DNA of 64,000 nucleotides from Bradyrhizobium sp. URHD0069 (GTDB lineage: Bacteria; Pseudomonadota; Alphaproteobacteria; Rhizobiales; Xanthobacteraceae), in contig NZ_JNIJ01000009.1 of NCBI RefSeq assembly GCF_000701345.1, forward strand, positions 124,001 to 188,000, read 5' to 3'. The position numbers were made by a program, and so were the translations under genes. This document shows, in pieces, positions 35,592 through 44,806 of the stretch. Numbering within the stretch: the stretch's first letter is position 1; the number at the start of each line of letters is the position of its first letter. Under the pieces are notes generated by a model. The model was not told the origin of the DNA, did not search any database, and worked only from the letters and a program-made list of their open reading frames with translations.

Positions 35592-36646
35592 GGCTTGGCG
35601 TCCGTTGCAGTTCGTGGATAGTACTTGGCCTCCGCCGCACGAAGGTCATATGATTTGATGTAGACGGATGACCGCGCGCTTGGGAACGGGTCGTCCGATG
35701 TCCGGATGCCCGAAGGCAGGACGGTCGGATCAAAGTTGATGTCACGGCAGGGACCGTCCCGCTCGGCTTGGATCTGCTGAACGATGAGCGTGCCGACCTC
35801 GACTGTACGACGCTCATCCGGCCAGGCCTTGCTCGGATCGGCAGTTGGATCTTCCGGATTGGCGACGGTCACTACCATGGTCCAGCGCACCGGTGCGCTG
35901 CGCACTCGTTCTGTGACGTCCTGCTCGAGGAAGTCGGGGTCGCGCTTCGCCAGATCATCGCGCGAGACCGGAACGGGTTGCGCCGCCGGCAAGAGCGACC
36001 ATCGCACCGTACTCTCTACGCCGGAACCGGCGGTGAAAATGAAGCTGTTAAGGCTGTTGAATCGCTGTTCCGTATAGCTGCCAGTCCAGGGCGCACTCTT
36101 GGCCCATGCGTCGAATGCCGAAAACTCCGGATGCGCGCTGCTGAATGTCTTCATCGCGTTCGGGTCCTTGCTCGCCGATGCGCGCAGCATCTCATAAAAT
36201 GCTTGCGGCGTTGACACTGGAAAGAATGGTGGATTGATCATGGCGGTGCGCCATTCCTGGCCGTCCGGCGTCGATATCTGCAGCCCGATGCCCCGCACCC
36301 GTACCGTCGCATCCGGCGCGTTCGGATTAGGGGTGCCGAGATTGAAGCGCCCGAGCGCCGGATACTGGCCGCGGTTAAAAACCTGGGCCCGCGACAGCTC
36401 AGACCCGGCGCCGTTCGCTTCGAATATTCCGGTGAAGCAGATACCCTTGGCGTGGTTTCGCCGATGGCCGAGCGGCACGGCGGTCGGCGGCTTGAACGCA
36501 TCCACCATCTTGTCCGGTGTGAGGCGCTGCGGCGAGAACCATCCCGCCGTGTAGGCGAAGGCGGCAGCAGCGCCACCGATGACGACGGCGATCAGCACAA
36601 GCCGTCCAAGCACGGAACGCCCGGAAAGTTGGCGCGGCTGTTCCAT
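35588..36646 (-). CDS. Membrane-anchored catalase-family peroxidase
   Basis: The 352-residue protein has one N-terminal helix (about residues 14-35) followed by a minimal catalase domain: GHRRNHAKGICFTGIFEANG holds the distal His, and NRGQYPALGRFNLGTPNPNA the haem-pocket segment. The C-terminus SSVYIKSYDLRAAEAKYYP corresponds to the proximal Tyr helix. It is shorter than true catalases (about 480 residues) and resembles SrpA-type catalase-related peroxidases exposed to the periplasm. It is paired with cytochrome b561 by ATGA overlap. Confidence 0.88.
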   Translation of the reverse strand: MEQPRQLSGRSVLGRLVLIAVVIGGAAAAFAYTAGWFSPQRLTPDKMVDAFKPPTAVPLGHRRNHAKGICFTGIFEANGAGSELSRAQVFNRGQYPALGRFNLGTPNPNAPDATVRVRGIGLQISTPDGQEWRTAMINPPFFPVSTPQAFYEMLRASASKDPNAMKTFSSAHPEFSAFDAWAKSAPWTGSYTEQRFNSLNSFIFTAGSGVESTVRWSLLPAAQPVPVSRDDLAKRDPDFLEQDVTERVRSAPVRWTMVVTVANPEDPTADPSKAWPDERRTVEVGTLIVQQIQAERDGPCRDINFDPTVLPSGIRTSDDPFPSARSSVYIKSYDLRAAEAKYYPRTATDAKP

Positions 36647-37109
36647 TCAACCCTCACTGTTGTGATGGATGGGCCTGCGAGCGAATTTGCCGTTCTCCAC
36701 GACCAATCCGCTCAAAATCCTGTGAGCTATTCGGATATGTTTGGCTTTTAGCGTTCAGGCGCAGCGCCGGTCTTTCAAACCGCCAGAACTCTTTCAGAAT
36801 CGCACGTCGCGCGAGCAGAAGACCCAGCCGCGGCATGAGAAAAATCCATGACCCCCAGCAAGTCTGCGCACCCCGAGAAGCGGACTTCGCGAGACGTAGC
36901 TGCCCATGGTGTGTGCCAATATCGGTCATGTCCCATGACCTTCACGCCCGGTCATCCGACGGCCTGAGGGTCACGTCGGGGATCTCATCATACACCGACC
37001 TGCCTGCCGGGCACATCCTCTGCCGGGCCGGATGGCTTTACCGCTTCTTACGGTTTTACCACTAGATTTTCCCGCAACCGCGGTATTCCCGCTGTTGCGG
37101 AATTGTAAC
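36647..37109. other. Divergent promoter region with two inverted repeats
   Basis: The gap lies between the catalase gene (minus) and the MHYT gene (plus). It contains GGTCATG-TCC-CATGACC (36924-36940), a perfect 7-3-7 palindrome fit for an operator, and CCGCAAC (37072-37078) with GTTGCGG (37094-37100) just before the MHYT start. A minus frame at 36654-36929 has no recognisable domain. Confidence 0.45.
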
Positions 37110-39515
37110 ATGTTCAAGGTCTACAATTGCATCGCTTACGCCCACGATTTGAGGCTTGTCGGCCTCGCGGCCGTGATCTGCATCCTGGCGTCTTTCGCAG
37201 CGATTAATCTGCTTCATCATGCCTGCAAATCGAGCGGCCACATGCGGCGCGTGTGGCTTGCGGTATCGGCCATATCCACCGGCTTCGGTATCTGGGCAAC
37301 GCACTTCGTCGCGATGCTTGCGTTCACACCGGGAATCCCGAGCGGCTATAATATTGCCTTAACCATCCTGTCGTTACTCGCGGCCATCCTGCTGACCGGC
37401 GCAGGACTTGCTATCTCCCTCATTCCGAACGGGCGCCATGGGCCATGGATTGGCGGCGCCATCGTCGCCGGTGGCATCGCCGCGATGCACTACACCGGAA
37501 TGGCTGCATTTGAAATCGCGGGCATCATCCTGTGGGATCCTGTTCTTGTCTTCGCATCGATTGTACTCGGTGCCGGAATCGGTGCCGTCGCACTTCCCGT
37601 TGGTCTTCATAAAAAGGAAGAGAAATGGAAGATCGGCGGCGCCGTGCTGCTGACGCTCGCGATCTGCAGCCATCACTTCACCGCGATGGGCGCAGTGTCG
37701 ATCATTCCCGACCCCAGTATTGCGGTTTCGGAATCAGCGCTGCCAGCCGCATGGCTGGCGGCGGGGGTGGCGATCGCGAGCTTCGCCATTATCGGATTGG
37801 CGCTGGCGGGTGTCGTGCTCGATATCCGAGACCGTCGCCGCTCGGAACTTGAAGTCAACCGGATGCGCGATCTCGCGAATGCCTCGGTTGAGGGACTTCT
37901 GGTTTGCGACGGAGAGGTGATTGTCTCCGTTAACACAAGTTTTGCCGTTCTGACGGGTTTATCGACAGCAAGTCTCGTCGGTGCAAGGCTTGAGCGCTGT
38001 TTTCCGAACCGGGTCGCATGCGCTAAACTGCTGTCCGGATCGAGCCTGCCGATCGAAACAGAATTACGCCACCTCGACGGCTCGATGACCCCTGTTGAGT
38101 TGATCCTGCGGCCGATCATTTTTGCCGGACGGCCCCATCACGTCGTCGCTGTTCGCGATCTGCAAGCCCGCAAGGAGGCCGAGCAACACATTCACTATCT
38201 CGCACATCACGACGCGTTGACTTCACTTCCCAATCGCAGCCACTTCAACGGGCGGCTCGACCAGGAACTTGTCGCCCTAAACAAAGGCGACAGTCTCGCC
38301 GTGTTCTGCCTCGACCTCGATCGGTTCAAGGAAGTCAATGACCTGTTCGGCCACGCCGTGGGCGACGCAGTGCTTCAGAGCGTGGCTTCGCGCGTCACCG
38401 CAGTGCTCGACGAGCGTCAGATGATGGCACGTCTGGGGGGCGACGAGTTCGCCGTTCTGATGCCCGGAGTTGCAAATCCCGCCGCGGCAAGCCGACTTGC
38501 CGAGACCATTCTGGAAGCGCTGCGCGCACCAAGCGATACGCCGGAAATCAACAGCATCTCGGCGAGCATCGGCATTGCGCTTTATCCTGATGACGCGACG
38601 GATAGTCAGTCGCTTCTCACCCATGCCGACACGGCCCTCTACCGCGCCAAGACCGAAGGCCGAAATACCTATCGTTTCTTCGAAGCAAAGATGGGCGCTG
38701 AGGTTCGCGAGCGCCGTATGCTCGAACATGATCTGCGACTCGCGATTGCGCGCGACGAGCTGCGGCTGGTGTATCAGCCCCAGACGGAAGTCCAGAGCGG
38801 GACCGTCACCGGCTTCGAAGCATTGCTGCGCTGGAAGCACCCGACGCGCGGCGAGATTTCACCTGCAATTTTCATCCCGATGGCCGAGGAGACCGGCGCG
38901 ATCCTGGAGATCGGCGACTGGGTGTTAAAGATGGCCTGCCGCGAGGCGGCAGCGTGGACCGAACCATTGACGGTCGCGGTCAACGTCTCGGCCGTGCAGC
39001 TCTACAATGCCAACTTCGTCCAGGAGCTGCACCAAATCCTCCTGGAAACCGGCCTGCCGGCACGCCGTCTGGAGATCGAGGTCACCGAGACGGCGCTTGT
39101 TCGCGATTTCGATCGGGCGCTCACCACGCTGCGGCTGATCAAGGCTCTCGGCATCCGCATCGCGATGGACGACTTCGGGACCGGTTATTCATCGCTCTCT
39201 AACTTGCGGGCATTTCCGTTCGACAAGATCAAGATCGACGGCTCGTTCATCAAATCTGTCAATTCCAACGGTCAAGCCGCGACCATTGTTAGAGCGGTGT
39301 TGGGGCTTGGTCGCGGGCTCGGCCTTCCCGTGCTGGCCGAAGGCGTCGAGACCGACGCCGAGCTTCAATTCCTGCGCGACGAACTTTGCGATGAGGTGCA
39401 GGGTTATCTGCTCGGACGCCCGGCCGCCATCGGCAGCTTCCGCAATTTCACGCATGGGGACATTGTATTGGACGTGAGTGGCGATCTTCCTGTTTCGCGA
39501 GCAAAAAGCGCGTGA
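37110..39515 (+). CDS. MHYT-PAS-GGDEF-EAL cyclic di-GMP turnover protein
   Basis: The start at MFKVYNCIAYAHDLRLVGLA is that of the family; the frame is open 26 codons upstream without support. The 801-residue protein has seven membrane helices with MHYT repeats (THFVAMLAF, MHYTGMAAF, HHFTAMGAV). A short PAS-like domain (about 260-350) follows, then GGDEF with intact ARLGGDEFAVL (about 441) and EAL with EALLRW (about 569), DDFGTGYSSLSNL (about 687) and VLAEGVETDAEL. Both c-di-GMP synthesis and hydrolysis residues are present. MHYT domains are proposed to sense O2, CO or NO through bound copper. Confidence 0.93.
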   Translation: MFKVYNCIAYAHDLRLVGLAAVICILASFAAINLLHHACKSSGHMRRVWLAVSAISTGFGIWATHFVAMLAFTPGIPSGYNIALTILSLLAAILLTGAGLAISLIPNGRHGPWIGGAIVAGGIAAMHYTGMAAFEIAGIILWDPVLVFASIVLGAGIGAVALPVGLHKKEEKWKIGGAVLLTLAICSHHFTAMGAVSIIPDPSIAVSESALPAAWLAAGVAIASFAIIGLALAGVVLDIRDRRRSELEVNRMRDLANASVEGLLVCDGEVIVSVNTSFAVLTGLSTASLVGARLERCFPNRVACAKLLSGSSLPIETELRHLDGSMTPVELILRPIIFAGRPHHVVAVRDLQARKEAEQHIHYLAHHDALTSLPNRSHFNGRLDQELVALNKGDSLAVFCLDLDRFKEVNDLFGHAVGDAVLQSVASRVTAVLDERQMMARLGGDEFAVLMPGVANPAAASRLAETILEALRAPSDTPEINSISASIGIALYPDDATDSQSLLTHADTALYRAKTEGRNTYRFFEAKMGAEVRERRMLEHDLRLAIARDELRLVYQPQTEVQSGTVTGFEALLRWKHPTRGEISPAIFIPMAEETGAILEIGDWVLKMACREAAAWTEPLTVAVNVSAVQLYNANFVQELHQILLETGLPARRLEIEVTETALVRDFDRALTTLRLIKALGIRIAMDDFGTGYSSLSNLRAFPFDKIKIDGSFIKSVNSNGQAATIVRAVLGLGRGLGLPVLAEGVETDAELQFLRDELCDEVQGYLLGRPAAIGSFRNFTHGDIVLDVSGDLPVSRAKSA

Positions 39516-39837
39516 GGACGGAAAGTCGATGCCACGAAACGGGAAAGATTTGATCGTGAATGCGACCAGTACAGAGGTGCTTGAGAGGGGATCTAGCGGC
39601 GGCAACGCGCATTGAATCCAACGTTCGCAGCCCTTCGGTTACGGGTCAATCGCGTCAGTTTTACGATGTCCGAGTCACTTCCGCTTTTCCTCCGATAGCG
39701 GCGGTATAGCGGACGTCGCGGCTCATCGCATTCGATCGACGGGCAAGAGGAGGGCACCGCAAGATCAGGCGCTTCAGCGGCGCTCTTCAGCCCAGCATCC
39801 GCCAACAGAGCCTGCTGCTCGAGAAGAGCGGATCTCC
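39516..39837. other. Sparse interval with only a doubtful small frame
   Basis: A minus-strand frame at 39593-39847 would give 84 residues, containing CPSIECDEPRRPLYRRYRRK. It starts inside the end of the next minus-strand gene. It has no signal peptide, known domain or clear ribosome site, so I do not call it a gene. Nothing else is visible. Confidence 0.35.
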
Positions 39838-40134
39838 TTACGGCCATCGACCGCGCATGCAGCGTGCGTAGGCGTTGTCGAAGAGGGTGGACTGTCGAAG
39901 GGCGCGGGACCTATGGGCGGCCAGCGCACTAACGCCGGCGCGCCGCCCCCCGATGTTGAAATTCGACGTCGCCCATGGCGCCGAATAGCGAAGAGAGTAA
40001 TCCTCGGCGTAGGCACGGCAATTTGCCGATGATTGCGCAAAGGAGGTTGTGATCACCAGCGCTGATCCAAGCGTCGCTAAACCAGCCGCGACGACCAATT
40101 TTCGCCACCCCGCCAATAAGCTGTCGTGTTTCAT
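39838..40134 (-). CDS. Small secreted protein with conserved Cys at both ends
   Basis: The 98-residue protein has a signal peptide (LVVAAGLATLGSALVITTSF before AQSS). After it come ANCRAYAEDYSLRYS and, at the end, LFDNAYARCMRG. Rhizobial proteins with CxxYARDYSxRYS and YxxCMRG ends usually have a glycine-rich loop between them; here the middle is Arg/Ala-rich and shorter. Likely periplasmic; function is unknown. Confidence 0.65.
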   Translation of the reverse strand: MKHDSLLAGWRKLVVAAGLATLGSALVITTSFAQSSANCRAYAEDYSLRYSAPWATSNFNIGGRRAGVSALAAHRSRALRQSTLFDNAYARCMRGRWP

Positions 40135-40203
40135 TTTAAAGCCACTTCAATCGTTAGTAGCCTCGGCCGACTGATATTTACAGTTGCTCCCGGGATTGCA
40201 AAA

Positions 40204-40842
40204 TCAACGTCGGGGCGGACCTTCTTGGCCTCTTGTCGAAGCATCTGAAACGTCGCGGCCGACGGACAACATTTGAGTCCACTTTGCGATGTTGCTGAGT
40301 TGCCAACTCACGCCGGCAGCGGCCAGAATTATTGTGACCAATGACGGCAACACGCCGCCGGCGGCGCGGTCGAAAAATCCGACACCTGGGAGAATGTGGT
40401 TTGCCCCAGTCATCACCATGGCTGCACCACTGACGGCAGATGCAACGATAACAAATAAGTCGAAGAATCGCGGCACGAGCAAGCCTCCCACCACGCCGCA
40501 GACTAACGCCAGCACTCTGCCGAAGAAGCCGCCAAACCAGCCATCAATCCCGAAAGCGGCGGCCACAGAAAGGCCGAACAGGATGCCGCCGGAAACGCCG
40601 AGCAAAACGCGCCGATAGGGCTCAAGAATATAAGATGCGGCACCAAGAATAAACGCACCGGCAAGTCCGAGGACAATCGCAGTTGCACCAACATCCCCGG
40701 TGAATGCCCGACCCAGTAGAAGGCCGACGTCGAAACCAATAAGGGCATAGAGTAGTGGAAGCCACGCATAGAACATGAAAAGGCCGAATGCCATGATGGC
40801 GAGGCCAGTCAGTATCATCAGCAACCCGATGGTGAGCGACAT
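40204..40842 (-). CDS. Multi-pass membrane protein, DUF4203-like
   Basis: The 212-residue protein consists of about seven hydrophobic helices separated by short loops with many glycines (LIGFDVGLLLGRAFTGDVGA, LLGVSGGILFGLSVAAAFG), and ends with an Arg-rich cytoplasmic tail. The alternating Gly-rich helices resemble DUF4203/TM7-type proteins. No catalytic motif is visible. The promoter probably lies in the long gap beyond 40842. Confidence 0.65.
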   Translation of the reverse strand: MSLTIGLLMILTGLAIMAFGLFMFYAWLPLLYALIGFDVGLLLGRAFTGDVGATAIVLGLAGAFILGAASYILEPYRRVLLGVSGGILFGLSVAAAFGIDGWFGGFFGRVLALVCGVVGGLLVPRFFDLFVIVASAVSGAAMVMTGANHILPGVGFFDRAAGGVLPSLVTIILAAAGVSWQLSNIAKWTQMLSVGRDVSDASTRGQEGPPRR

Positions 40843-41568
40843 GAATACTCTCCCCCTCAGCGCAACCGATCACCTGACGAATATCTTGAACGAGCGAGAC
40901 AGAGACTGCTCCGAGCCGGAACACCTAACTTGTTACATCCAAACTGCAATGGTGTCACCAAGCCGGTCCGCGTGCCGCAGATCGGGCCGGCCAAACAGCC
41001 GTATTCAACTGACGGAGGTTAATCCTTAAATTGGCGCGGCAATGTCTGCCTTGGGGCAGACTAAGAAGTGTAGGCGCTTTAGCGTGAAGTCGGCTTTGAC
41101 CCTTTGACCCAATGAACAAACTTCGTCGGCTAGACCGGTTACGTCCGAAAAGTGCCCACCAGGAGACATAGGCGACTTCATTCGATCACCTAATCCGCCC
41201 GTCTCCTCAGTTTGGCCAAGCCAAGTGCCTTGGTCTTTGAAATGCTAAGTTCGAACATCGACGGCGCCCGTACCAATCTGCGAACGGGCTATGGGTAGTT
41301 GGTCCGCTCCCGCCGACAGAGTGGCTGCGGCGTCAGGTCATGCGGCCAAGCCGTTGCCGATCTCCAAAGTGTGCTCGCCGGAATCGTGAAGGTGCCCATC
41401 AAGGTCCGCTGCTGAACAAGTCCCTGTGCCGATTGTCGACGGCGATCTGCTGGCGAATATTCAAGCTAATCCAGGGCGTGTACTCATAAATTGTGTTTGT
41501 TCGGTAAGGCGCCGCGCTACTTCGGTCGAAGAGTGCACAAAAGCCCCGCAGAAACGCGGCGCTTACTC
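40843..41568. other. Long intergenic stretch, nothing recognised
   Basis: About 725 bp without a credible frame. Short frames on both strands lack ribosome sites and domains. Lower GC patches and a GACC-CTTTGACCC direct repeat near 41096 give it the look of decayed DNA. I cannot assign an origin. Confidence 0.4.
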
Positions 41569-41820
41569 TTAGGGCCTGTAGGTACCGGGGTCCGCGCCGC
41601 CAACCAAGCCGCCTCTGTCGTTCGAGCTGCCTCCGTAACGCCCCATGCCGACCGTACCTTGTTGGGTCCTGACGCCCGACTTGTACTTATTGGCCGACTT
41701 GTACTTATGCTGACTTGTGGATTGATGCTTTGGACTTGTGGATTGATGCTTTGTCTGTGCAAGCGCGAACGTGCTTGAAAGTGCGAACACAGAAGCCAAT
41801 GCTATTGTCGCAAGTTTCAT
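41569..41820 (-). CDS. Small secreted protein with KHQSTS and KYKS repeats
   Basis: The 83-residue protein has a signal peptide ([20 protein letters not shown]), then TKHQSTSPKHQSTSQHKYKS and ANKYKSG, and a Gly-rich tail. The repeats are visible in the DNA as duplicated TTGTGGATTGATGCTTTG units. The ATG at 41820 is chosen because GGGAG lies nine bases upstream; the ATG at 41826 is too close to it. It is basic and probably disordered. Function is unknown. Confidence 0.65.
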   Translation of the reverse strand: MKLATIALASVFALSSTFALAQTKHQSTSPKHQSTSQHKYKSANKYKSGVRTQQGTVGMGRYGGSSNDRGGLVGGADPGTYRP

Positions 41821-42218
41821 GGTCATTCTCCCTTGATCTTAGGGGATCGAACTTAACCCACCATGATTGTTTGTGTTCCAAACCGTCTCATGATTTTTTG
41901 TTCCAAACCGTCTTCAGCGCGACAGAAGCCGCCAAGCTGTTCACATCTCACAGAGCCTCAGTGCTCCAGCAATCGTCCGCGCGCGGTGATCGCACCGATC
42001 GCGATTCTACGCCTGTGCCGAAAGCGGTAACACACACTACTAAAGACACCGATAAATGAGTACACGCCTAAGACCGGTGCGAAAGACCTTGTCGTCATCA
42101 TGAAAAACGGAAAACATCTACAGGAACAGCATTCGGTAAACGCGTCCTCTCGTGCCATCGCTCGATCAACTGATCGTCCGATTGCGCGACGTGGCCATTG
42201 CTCGCGTGGGGAGGGGAG
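41821..42218. other. Intergenic stretch, nothing recognised
   Basis: About 400 bp between two minus-strand genes. A near-duplicate ATGATTGTTTGTGTTCCAAA / ATGATTTTTTGTTCCAAACC pair (41862-41912) is the only structure noticed. No frame has a domain. Confidence 0.4.
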
Positions 42219-43088
42219 CTACCCCAGCTCAAAGGTGGTGACGCCGAATATCCGCTCCAACCGCAACGGCGGGATCGCGCCTGTATACATGCGCGCAGTC
42301 TCGAACACTGGCGCGAGCCCCAGGTCTTGCGCCAACGCCACCGCGTCGCGGTTAATGCTTGGAACGTCGAGGAATATCTCGCCGCCGCCCGCGCTGGCCA
42401 GCAAAGCCGACAGAACCACCTCGGCGGTGGCGCGGTCGTCGGCCACCAGTGGGCCGATCTTGCGGCCCTTCCGGCATGGACGGATCACGCCCCAGCCGGC
42501 AAGCCCTCCATCGCGCACGAGCGCGCGACCGACATGCCCGGGCGAGCCGATCCAGGCGCGCAGGAACGCGGTGCGCGGAGCGGGGAACACGGTCGCGTCG
42601 TAAGCCTCCACAGTCGCCAATGGGACTTGGGTCAGCGCGATGACACCAGCCTGCGGCGCATCCGGCGTCGCGACGGTACCGCCGTAACGGACGTTGGCGT
42701 AAGCGAGCTTGAATCCGGAAACCCTGTAGTTTTGCTGCTGCGCCACCACGCCATCGAGCCCGATCACGCGTGGGCCAGCGTGCGCGATGGCCGCGTTCCA
42801 TATGCGCAGTCCGTAGCCACGGCCGCGCAAGTCCTCTCGCACGATATAGAAACCGAGGAAGGCGAAGCTCGCACCGTAATTGACGCAGGAGACGGTGGCG
42901 GCCGGAGCGCCTTCGAACTCGCCGATGAAGAAGCTTTCCGGATCGGCCGCGGCGAAGCAGGCGTCGTCGGCGAGGCCCGGGTTCCAGCCTTCGGTTGCCG
43001 CCCAGTTCACGGCTATTGAAATTTCGTCCGGCCGCATCGGCCGGATGCGCAAACCGCTCATGGCGGGCGATCGTACAGATGGACTCAT
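42219..43088 (-). CDS. GNAT acetyltransferase with C-terminal YitH-like domain
   Basis: The 289-residue protein begins with a GNAT domain (LRIRPMRPDEISIAVNWAAT, then FYIVREDLRGRGYGLRIWNA, the acetyl-CoA loop R-G-R-G-Y-G). A second acetyltransferase-like domain follows (AYDATVFPAPRTAFLRAWIG, ARMYTGAIPPL). This two-domain form is common and its substrates are unknown. The start could also be nine codons later. Confidence 0.85.
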   Translation of the reverse strand: MSPSVRSPAMSGLRIRPMRPDEISIAVNWAATEGWNPGLADDACFAAADPESFFIGEFEGAPAATVSCVNYGASFAFLGFYIVREDLRGRGYGLRIWNAAIAHAGPRVIGLDGVVAQQQNYRVSGFKLAYANVRYGGTVATPDAPQAGVIALTQVPLATVEAYDATVFPAPRTAFLRAWIGSPGHVGRALVRDGGLAGWGVIRPCRKGRKIGPLVADDRATAEVVLSALLASAGGGEIFLDVPSINRDAVALAQDLGLAPVFETARMYTGAIPPLRLERIFGVTTFELG

Positions 43089-43252
43089 GAACCGATATCA
43101 CCGCGGGTGAGACGTTACCGGCAACCGATAAAGCGCTATGGCAGCGCCGCCCGGGCAGGCCGGCCCAAACTCAGAGCCTGGGTACTGGACGAAGGAGCGG
43201 CCGGGCGCCGGCAGACAGTTGCAACGAATTGCCGCGGCGAAAGAACCAGTCT

Positions 43253-43489
43253 CTAGCGCCGCTCTTGGATTTGGCCGCTGCTGTCGACGACGAGGGATAC
43301 TTCCTTGCCGTTTTTCATCGCCCTGACGGCCGTACCTTCGGCGGTGGATTTGATTTCTCGGATTTGCGAATAACCCGCGGCTTCAAGCTTGGCTACAAGC
43401 TCCTGCTGGGTCAGGGCATGGGCAGGCGAGAAGACGCCAACCATCACAAGAGAACAAAGGACCGCTTGAGAGAGTGATCGCGCCGACAT
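43253..43489 (-). CDS. Small secreted PepSY-like protein
   Basis: The 78-residue protein has a signal peptide ending at AHALTQ near residue 25, then LVAKLEAAGYSQIREIKSTA, EGTAVRAMKNGKEVSLVVDS and SGQIQ. This is the alpha-beta-beta pattern of a single PepSY domain (helix LxxxGYxxI, strands, final xDxxGxV/I). It is presumably periplasmic; PepSY domains inhibit peptidases or sense the envelope. Confidence 0.75.
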   Translation of the reverse strand: MSARSLSQAVLCSLVMVGVFSPAHALTQQELVAKLEAAGYSQIREIKSTAEGTAVRAMKNGKEVSLVVDSSGQIQERR

Positions 43490-43802
43490 GATCTATGCTC
43501 CCTTGGCTTGTGCGAACCGAAAAAATTGCTCGGAAGCTTCAACGCCTATTCGACACTGCGGTTCCGCCCGCGGGGGCATGCTACGGCGCGACCGGCCGTG
43601 GACTACCGCACCCAGACTTCGTTGGCTCGAAGTTGAATCGACTAGTCATTCGATTCAGGCAATTCGGTGGGCGGCCCAAACGCGCGATAGCGCGCCGTAG
43701 TCCGACCGCGCGAGAGCGACATTTTGATAGGTGCCCCCTGAGTTAACGCATTGGTTATTTCTTTGCGTTCATTTTCACGATCTCATTCAACAGAGAGGCA
43801 CC
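43490..43802. other. Divergent intergenic region, nothing recognised
   Basis: The gap lies between the PepSY-like gene (minus) and gapR (plus) and should hold both promoters. No strong motif or credible frame was seen; an 8-base palindrome GACTAGTC occurs near 43648. Confidence 0.4.
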
Positions 43803-44072
43803 ATGTCTGACATCAGCATTCCCGGCGGACGGATCCGTTCTTTCGTAGAACGGATCGAGCACTTGGACACCGAATTGCAGGAGTTGAGCGAGTCGAAAAA
43901 GGAGGTCTTTTCAGAGGCCAAGGCTGAGGGTTTTGATGTGAAAATACTCAAGGAAATCATCAAGCTGAGGAAGGAAGATAAGGACGAGCGCGATGAGCGC
44001 GAAACTCTGCTTGATATGTATATGAGAGCCATGGAAACAGGCGGCTCGGAACCGGCCGCCAAGGCCGCGTGA
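43803..44072 (+). CDS. gapR: GapR (DUF2312) nucleoid-associated protein
   Basis: The 89-residue protein reads GGRIRSFVERIEHLDTELQE, then ESKKEVFSEAKAEGFDVKIL and KEIIKLRKEDKDERDERETL. This is the DUF2312 pattern, with two coiled-coil helices and a short third helix. In Caulobacter GapR clamps overtwisted DNA ahead of forks and transcription units. AGAGAGG lies seven bases before the ATG. Bradyrhizobia often carry more than one copy; whether this is the main one cannot be told from the window. Confidence 0.88.
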   Translation: MSDISIPGGRIRSFVERIEHLDTELQELSESKKEVFSEAKAEGFDVKILKEIIKLRKEDKDERDERETLLDMYMRAMETGGSEPAAKAA

Positions 44073-44339
44073 CTCAATCGAAATCAAGCGCGAGCGCCCA
44101 GCGAGCGCTCGCGCGCCATCCCGGTCCTTTGCCCGACGGGCAAATCACCGACTTTCCTGTCCAGCCCCATTTGCAAAAATATTCCGCTTCCCGTTTTACC
44201 CAAATCAAATCTATATCCCTCGCCGTCTCGTCCCACATGAGGGGCGTATCGCGATCGTCACGGACGCGGGATGGGATGCGGTGGACGCGGCAGCGTCGGG
44301 CGCGCATTGGCAATCGCAGGGCGAGTTGAACCTCGTGAG

Positions 44340-44383
44340 CGATTTGCGGCGCGCAGACGAACGATTTGCGGCGCGCAGACGAA
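44340..44383. repeat. 22 bp tandem direct repeat, two copies
   Basis: CGATTTGCGGCGCGCAGACG plus AA occurs at 44340-44361 and again at 44362-44383 with no mismatch. It lies in non-coding repeat DNA. Confidence 0.85.
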
Positions 44384-44627
44384 CGATGTTGCTTCCGTTT
44401 TCACTAAAGTTTCGCCGGAGGTGCACAGCCCGGCGAAGCCTCTTGGCGAAGACGGGTCGCGTACGGCAAAACCGTGTGGTCCTGGCACCCGTTGCTGGTG
44501 TCAAGTCGGCGGAGGTTTCGTTGGCCCAACCGGGCTCTGACAAAACCTTCAATCCGCCGATGACGGTGACAAGACGAATTCGTCGCCGGGGAGAGCACGA
44601 TATAAGCCGTTAAAACCATTGCGTGCG

Positions 44628-44719
44628 GGAATGCCGGGTGTTCCGGTGACCTGCGGTGACTACCGTGTGCTTACTACCATTGCACACGGGCTGCGGGTGC
44701 ACCGTGCACCCGGCATTCC
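44628..44719. repeat. Inverted repeat GGAATGCCGGGT
   Basis: GGAATGCCGGGT (44628-44639) pairs with ACCCGGCATTCC (44708-44719). The flanks (GCGTGCG and CACGC) add partial pairing. The internal part has TGCGTGCGGG/TGCACACGGG direct similarity. It is one of two stacked palindromic elements in this gap. Confidence 0.75.
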
Positions 44720-44806
44720 CCACGCCCTCATTCGGGCGAAAGATTTTTGCATCACTCGGGCGCATCGCGCCGCGAGAGCGCGGACGCGCATCTGAAATTG
44801 GAGCGA

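Noticed and set aside
36654-36929. 91-residue minus frame before the catalase gene
   Set aside because: It ends 8 bp before the catalase start, but has no domain, no ribosome site and atypical composition.
39593-39847. 84-residue minus frame
   Set aside because: It overlaps the end of the preceding small gene and lacks a domain, signal peptide or convincing ribosome site; could be reconsidered if conserved in relatives.
44271-44613. Overlapping frames of 89 and 110 residues in the repeat block
   Set aside because: They run through tandem and dispersed repeats and resemble spurious frames often annotated in Bradyrhizobium intergenic elements.
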